Assembly: GCF_021155765.1 (NCBI RefSeq)
Contig: NC_060111.1
Span: 9,423,981 to 9,487,980 of the forward strand
Length of the DNA stretch: 64,000 nt
Origin: Diprion similis
Taxonomy: Eukaryota; Arthropoda; Insecta; Hymenoptera; Diprionidae
Reading direction: 5' to 3'
Position numbers and translations under genes: made by a program
The notes under the pieces: generated by a model
What the model was told of the DNA's origin: nothing
Database searches by the model: none
Seen by the model: the letters and a program-made list of their open reading frames with translations, nothing else
Shown: one piece after another, positions 57,471 through 64,000 of the stretch
How the letters are laid out: each line of letters starts with the position of its first letter
How positions within the stretch are numbered: position 1 is the first letter of the stretch

Positions 57471-58501
57471 TGTACACTAGGGTGTCCCTTATTTAGGGTG
57501 TTGGTGAATTCTCGCCGCCCCACCCCCCAAATCAATTTGAAATAATTCGAAAACAATTGCCTAATTTTTTCAGATTTTTACCTCAATTCTAAGATATTCT
57601 ACTTTGTGGTCGAATATATATATTATTGTGGTATAATATACATTTTATTGTAAAAGTAAGAATGTTGAAAAAAATGTGTAACTGCGAGGTTTTAGTCGGC
57701 AATAGTGCTACTGTATGGGAAAAAATTCGCATAATCATACGACGCAATCTCGACGAATTGCACACCCTCGAAATCTGACTTTTTTTTTTATTTAGAGGGA
57801 GTGCAATTCGTCTAGATTTGCTGGTATCGTGATGTAAATTTTTTTACAGATAGTAGCACTAATGCCCACTAAATCCTCGCAGTTACAGATTTTTAAAAAT
57901 ATTATTACTCTTGCAACAAAATATATACTGATATTGCCTATTTTTCAGAATCTACCTCAACTCTGGGATAGTCCGCTTTGTGATCGAAGTTTCTTATGGA
58001 AATAATATGGGAAAAACTTGTTTCCTCGGTATATATTTTGTTGCAAGAGTAATAATATTTTAAAAAATCTGTAACTGCGAGGTTTTAGTGGGCATTAGTG
58101 CTACTATCTGTAAAAAAATTTACATCACGATACCAGCAAACCTAGACGAATTGCACTCCCTCTAAATAAAAAAAAAGTCAGATTTCGAGGGCGTACAATT
58201 CGTCGAGATTGCGTCGTATGATTATGCGAATTTTTTCCCATACAGTAGCACTATTGCCGACTAAAACCTCGCAGTTACAAATTTTTTTAACATTATTACT
58301 TTTGCAATAAAATATATACTGAGAAATAAAGTTTTTTCCATGTTATTTCCATAAGAAACTTCGACCACAAAAGACTATCTTAGAGTTGAGGTAAAAATCT
58401 GAAAAAATTAGGTAATTGTTTTCTAATTATTTGAAGTTGATTTGAGCGATGGGGCGGTAAAAATTCATCAACACTATAAATAAGGAACACTCTAATGTAC
58501 A
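57471..58501. mobile_element. 1.03-kb foldback element
   Basis: It starts TGTACACTAGGGTGTCCC and ends with the complement ending AATGTACA. The arms of about 500 bp match along their length: CTAATTTTTTCAGATTTTTACCTCA, ACTGCGAGGTTTTAGT and GACGCAATCTCGACGAATTG. Inside each arm is a further mirrored block (GAGGGAGTGCAATTCGTC), so the structure is a palindrome of palindromes. Non-coding. Confidence 0.8.
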
Positions 58502-61500
58502 TTTGAAATTTTGTGTCTTCGAGATACAGTGTAACTGCAAGCAGCATTACACGCTGCACATTCTTGCGACATCACATCTTAACGTATGTGAAAAGAAGCC
58601 ATAATTTAAGTGCAGTTGTTTGAGATTTTTACTTTGAAGTGAAACTTAGGATTAATTTGAACTCAATACTGAAAATAAGAGAGTATAATGGAATGTTAGA
58701 TAAAAATTGGCGCGTGTGTAACCGAGTACAAATGAAAGTCAGTCAATAATAAAACCGCTATAAGTCTTGTATTTTTATACTTTTTAAGCATAAAACAATA
58801 ACCCGTTTGCTCTGGAAAAATTGAAAATATTTGTCTAGAAAACCTGGGATACTCTGGAATTTTTAAATGCCCTGTCACCGGATACGCACACTTTCCAACA
58901 ATTTCATTTATATGAAAAGCATAAATATTTTCAAACTAAAATTGGCAGCGTGTGTAAAATCCAACTTACAAATGTACACGTGAAAATGTTTTAAAACAGT
59001 ATTTTCGCTACAACTCCTTGCGTAGACTGTAAAAATACTAATCAAATTCAAATTAGGGTACAGAATATTTATACTTCTGTATTTTGGATTCAAAGCTTGT
59101 GATACTTATTTGATATGTTTTAATTCTGAGCACATTGCAGTTGAAAGTTAAACATCTTCGCATGCCATTAATTTGGGTACTCATTTTTTGTTCAATTTGT
59201 TCTACGATTATTTGTAAGGGCAACTTTATCGATAGTTTCATTTAATTTCTAAGAAAATCTATTACAACACGATATACCAGCTGGCACAAGAAAAAATTTA
59301 TATTATCATTAATCTTATCACATACCTTCAAATTAATTCACTGTAATGTTTATTAAGAGTAAAACGTCGTTAGCTAAGTCATCCTTCAAAAATTTATGCA
59401 AGATGTCAGATCTGATTTCAGTAGACTGGAAATTTTAGACTCGTGCCTAAAAATTTTATCCCTCCGTATGAAAACATGTCTTGTTCAAAATTATGAACAT
59501 TTCATGCAGCGAACTATAATCAACTAAAATTGTACCTCTTCCATAAAGTCTTATTTTTTTATTCTATAAATCAGCCATGCTATTATTCTTCTTTTGCGGA
59601 AAAAATTAATTAACTTTTTTGCTGTTTTGCATCACACTCGTATTTTCTATGTACTAAATAGGATAGCTATAGACTTTGCGATTCGATTGAAGTTTGCAAA
59701 GCTGACCGGATGTGACAGAATTCACGTGGCATGCCGAACTGTGAAAACAGACCGATAATACGTAGCTACCATAAGTAAGTATCGGTTGAATGTATCCGTC
59801 AAAATATTAATCATAACCTCAAACACAACATTGTTTTTTAATCCGATTTAGGTACTTTAAGATTGCGAACAACATCTGGATATGTTGTGAAGAAACGAGG
59901 TATGGAATGACGAGATGAGCAAGTGTAAGCCTGTATGATAATTATTAATAGTAGTGTTTCTTAAACACTGAAAATACAGTATGACGATACACATAGATAT
60001 TTTATAAGTAAGAAAATTGATCATATAGATTTAATGCTTGTATAGAAGAATAAATTCTGTGTCATAGTACGTGAAAAAAGATTTAATCATGTATTACCCG
60101 ATTATTGATTAAAGATATGAGTTCGGCAAATTTGTTATTATACGAACCTATACGAAATACTTGGATGAAGAAACAATTTTTATTTTCAACGATTGAAAAT
60201 AGAAGCTGTTACTCGTTCAATTTTCTTCGATACGTTATATTGTTGATGGTTGAAGGAAGGTCAAATCATAATTTCCAGAAATATGTGAATCATATTTCAT
60301 TAGTTATTATCAATCCAGTAGCACATAAATAAATATAACAGACATCATTTTATGTTTTTTATAAAAAATATATAATTTATTCATTTCTTCTCCACCTGCA
60401 TACCTGACAGTTTTTCCATGCAACCAAATAAGTATATTCTTCAACATATTTCCATAGATTCTCGCTTTTCTATTTATTCGTTTTATATTTGAGCGTCTTC
60501 ACAGTTTATTTAATGATACCAACATGACTTATGTTGTTTTTATAATCAGTGGTTAAAAAAATATATTCACTTATCTATTGACTAGTTAAAGTAGAAGCTA
60601 AAATGAGGTTTTTCTTACGCACACAGCAGTAATGCCAATGACCAATGATTATCAATCGCCATCTGAATAAAGTTGTAAATTACTGCAGACTATCGTTTGC
60701 CAAAAGTATGTCTCAGAGTGTTAATATTATGGCATATTGATAGAGAATATCGAATAAATTTTATTCTCGTTTCAACTATCCTAATGTAGTATACGTTTAA
60801 AGTTATATTTGTTAATTTTTCCGGTGAGAATAACACATAATTTGTACTGGCAAGTTCATTCGTCAAGCCTCAAATTAACCATTATTCACATAAGTGTGTA
60901 CTAATCAAGTGTATATATAGGCTGATCCTGAATTTTGGAGTTGTGAATACCGTTTACAATGAGATAGGTTGCTGGACAAAATCAACCTGCGAAATTTTTC
61001 GAAATACCCGTAAAAAGTTTTATCCAATACAGGTATAGATATAATGTGTAGGGGTTAATATTTTTTACATAAATATATAATACAAAAAACTCACTAAATC
61101 TATAAAAGTTGAACACAAATATTGAAATCAACTATTGATTACACCAAATGCTTATTTATTTATATGCCATCTAGTGCAGCACACAACCCGCAAAAAGACG
61201 CTTAGAAAAGATATGGCCGACCAACTAGCGTACTAGTGATTGTTGAAGTGATGTTGATTTTAATCGATTTTATTTCTCGAATAGAATTTTTTTGCTTTTT
61301 TTCTAACTTCTTCAATCGCAGCATATTTTGTAAATATTTCGATAGTTGTTTGAGATGAATAAATTTACGTCCAGACCTTTTTGTAGATCTTTAGAAGATA
61401 CATGAACTTAGTTTATAACAGAACGTAGTTATCAGAAGAATAAAATTCTTTATTAATTTAAAATATTTCACTTTGAGCGCGTATCCACCAACTGATTTGA

Positions 61501-62190
61501 ATACTGACAAGTTGTCGGGGTTATTTCTTTGTATCACTGAATAAAAATTGAGATGGAAGAATAATTCAAAATTCAAAACGACGGACAGCATTATTTGTAA
61601 TCAAATATGTAAGTAATTGAATTTTCATGAAGATTAATATGTTTTTTTTTTTTTTTTATACTCGAAACTAGGTCTCAGTACAGCGACACAAAATTCAAAA
61701 TCAGATCGGTTTCTGATGTAACATGTACAGCCCGGATTTTCCAAAAGCCAAATAGTATGAGTATGAAAAATCAACATTTGAAATACCGGTGTTATCTCAC
61801 GGGTACCGTAAACAACAATTTTGAATCGTGAATGAAAAGTATGAAGACGAATGTTTCTTTTCGAATTTCAATGTTAGATGGTCGCAGATCGGCTTAAATA
61901 CGAAATTTTTTTTTTTATATTTTCCGATGTTTATTTCGAGCCCTGAGTCTCCCTTTGTTTGTATTTAATTTTTGAGCACTAGAATTTGTGCTTAGATATT
62001 GAGAACTAGAATGGAATTCTCCACACATCTTCTTCTTGTAAAATCGCAAATAACGACGATTTAAAATTCAACGAAGATTAACAAAAGTATAAAATACGAC
62101 GTGACATAGTTTAAAAAATGATTTAAAAAATAATATACCAAATTAAAACACCCACGACGCGTATGGAATATGCGATCTACAAGTAGATTA
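58502..62190. other. AT-rich non-coding region
   Basis: No gene recognised on either strand. A poly-T run of about 18 is at 61642-61659. Small ORFs such as 60105-60332 lack motifs and splice context. Confidence 0.35.
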
Positions 62191-62935
62191 AGGGCTGAGA
62201 ATAAAAATCTGAAAAAATTAAGAGAGCAATTTTTTCTACCTTCGGAACTGATTTATCACCAACCAACGTGATCTTCCATTTAACGACCACCCTGATATAT
62301 ATTTTACGGTTCTGCGGTCACAAAAAAGCACTTTTCAATTTTTTCAGATTTTTTCCCACAACCGTTATTTTTTTAGGATTATTCAAACCTGTCTATCAAT
62401 TGGCATTTTTACCAATCATTCGATTTTTTGGTGATTTAAAAAAATCTATTCCTAGCACTTTAAACATTTTGAACAAACGAAATACCATGTTTCAACGTTC
62501 CGAAAATTCTCAAAAAATTACCAACAATTCTGCGTCCGTGCGGGAAAAACATTTAAAATTAAATACAGAGTTTTTAGTAATATTTTGAGAATATTCGGAA
62601 CACTGAAACATGGTGTTTTGTTCATTCAAAATGTTTAAAGTGCTAGAAAAAAATAGAAGAATCGCCCCATCATGAAACGGGTCTCAGAACGAGTTTATTG
62701 AATTGTTGTTATATTGAATCCACCACTTTGAATTTTTAAATTTTGAGTGCAGATTCATAATCAGCAACCCAAGAACCACCCCCCCCCCCCCCCTCCCATA
62801 CCAAATTTCATCTAAATCCGTTCGGCAAGTTTGAGTTGAAATAAAAATCTGAAAAAAAATAGGGAACGTCGATTTGGTTGCGCGCCGACCGAAATTAAAA
62901 AATGACCTTTTTAATGACCACCCTAATATACTAAA
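62191..62935. repeat. Repeat cluster with CCACCCT end motifs
   Basis: Two direct copies of a ACCACCCTGATATA / ACCACCCTAATATA end occur at about 62286 and 62919. AAAAATCTGAAAAAATTA, a word of the 57471 foldback, occurs at 62204. A local inverted repeat pairs 62458-62520 (CACTTTAAACATTTTGAACAAACG) with 62578-62645. A C-run is at about 62778-62791. The frame at 62268-62588 is repeat-derived and not a gene. Confidence 0.5.
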
Positions 62936-64000
62936 TTATTAATTATGATATAATTTTGTGTTGACTTTATTGTACCTTTATTTCGAATAAAGAAAAAAAA
63001 ACGTATGAATTCTTATCAAAATCCAATATCGTTGTATACGATGCTGTACACCATTTTGGATACGTCATTTCGAATTTTGGATAAATTTTTTATCTCAAAT
63101 TTTATTCAATGACACGAAAAAACCTGATAACTTGTAATTCTTCCAATCAGTTGGACGGTGCGTACGTACGTTCCTAGTGAAACATTTCAAAATAAACAAT
63201 TGCATTTTGCTCAATAATTATGCGATTTATCGCAGAACGTCATCGAAGTAAGTTTATGTATCTTCCAGTATTTACGAAAAAGATCTGCATGTAAATTTTG
63301 ATATATCGGACTAATACACAGATATTTTCAAGGAACATAATAATTTATTATTTAATCTAATTATTTATGCTGCTAAATTTAAAAATACCAAAAACCGATA
63401 AAGTTGTCTTGTTTGAGAAACAAATAACGGATTAAAACCAAAATTCGTCACGAGTACATTCATTGGTCGGCCACGTCGCAAAAATCGGGTTTATTTACAG
63501 CACTAACAAGAACCTGTCTCTTGAATCAATATTTATAAACACTTTTCCTACTTTCAGAAGGCTATGGATAAATCGGACATGTGTAATTATATTTAATGAA
63601 TCTTTATCTGTTATTTCCTGCAATTCATTATTCGTGATAGAACGTATTAGCTAGGGTATACTATAAACATATCAGGGATCACTATAAATATTATTGTATG
63701 TACATTGTTACTTTCTTTTTTACATGTTCCTTGACATTTCGCAAACAATTCGCCGTCACGTGGTCTTTCTGAAGTGCGTTAAATGATGTGAAGGTGAATA
63801 ATGTAACATTGGTGATTTACTAGCCTATTATGACCAAAGTTTTCCAGGTTGTTCCTGACAAACGTATCTTGTTTTCACTCTCAATAATCAGTGTAACCAG
63901 ACTCTTTTCTATTCTAAAAATCAGGATTCTACCTAGCCAAGTCAAGATGATTAATGACCAGATGATGGCACTGATCAGTAGCTGGATGGATGGTAGGTGG
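62936..64000. other. AT-rich right edge, nothing recognised
   Basis: No exon-like segment, RNA gene or bounded repeat was recognised. Confidence 0.35.

Noticed and set aside
62268..62588. 106-codon ORF
   Set aside because: It overlaps a local inverted repeat and family repeat words; no motif or splice support.
1..64000. tRNA or rRNA genes
   Set aside because: Scanning by eye for B-box-like GGTTCGANNCC with a fitting A-box gave no convincing candidate; a covariance-model search would be needed to exclude them.

Overview
This is an AT-rich metazoan nuclear window, almost certainly from an insect; a hymenopteran would fit but is not proven. The support is two spliced host genes with GT-AG introns, abundant MITEs and foldback elements, P-type/THAP, MULE and Tigger transposon relics, and a complete env-bearing Ty3/gypsy-type retrovirus of the errantivirus kind. 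No tRNA, rRNA or CRISPR array was recognised. Layout: 1-6600 is a mosaic of foldback elements, a decayed Mutator-like transposase (2057-3562, minus) with 20-bp terminal inverted repeats, a piggyBac-type MITE and a MULE-type MITE. 8640-11760 (minus) carries broken exons of a transposon-derived gene whose C-terminal half looks like a ubiquitin-specific-protease-type cysteine peptidase. 12-19 kb holds only small repeats. A six-exon SLC25 mitochondrial carrier gene runs on the minus strand from 37955 to 19280 (296 aa). Its 15.6-kb fourth intron contains a foldback, a Tigger relic, a 755-bp palindromic repeat array and, in antisense orientation, the retrovirus. Just upstream of the carrier gene, 38361-44092 is a P-type/THAP transposon with 8-bp target duplications, itself hit by a second THAP/P-type element and by a 298-bp MITE. 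44-49 kb is repeat-rich and non-coding. A five-exon maleylacetoacetate isomerase (zeta-class GST) gene lies on the plus strand at 49744-52646. From 53 to 64 kb the sequence is AT-rich, with one SWIM-finger transposon relic (56211-56650), a 1-kb foldback (57471-58501) and simple repeats. The most notable object is the retrovirus at 23711-34535: 10,825 bp, 442-bp LTRs identical over their full length, and a 4-bp ATGG target duplication. It has gag with three CCHC knuckles, a -1 frameshift site, an uninterrupted pol and an env whose signal peptide appears to sit on a separate leader exon. Between RNase H and integrase the Pol polyprotein carries two tandem macrodomain-like modules, the first closely resembling the TARG1/OARD1 class of ADP-ribosyl hydrolases. 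I know of no described retroelement with this arrangement, and it is my main candidate for an undescribed system: a retrovirus that may process or bind ADP-ribose marks as part of its Pol products.
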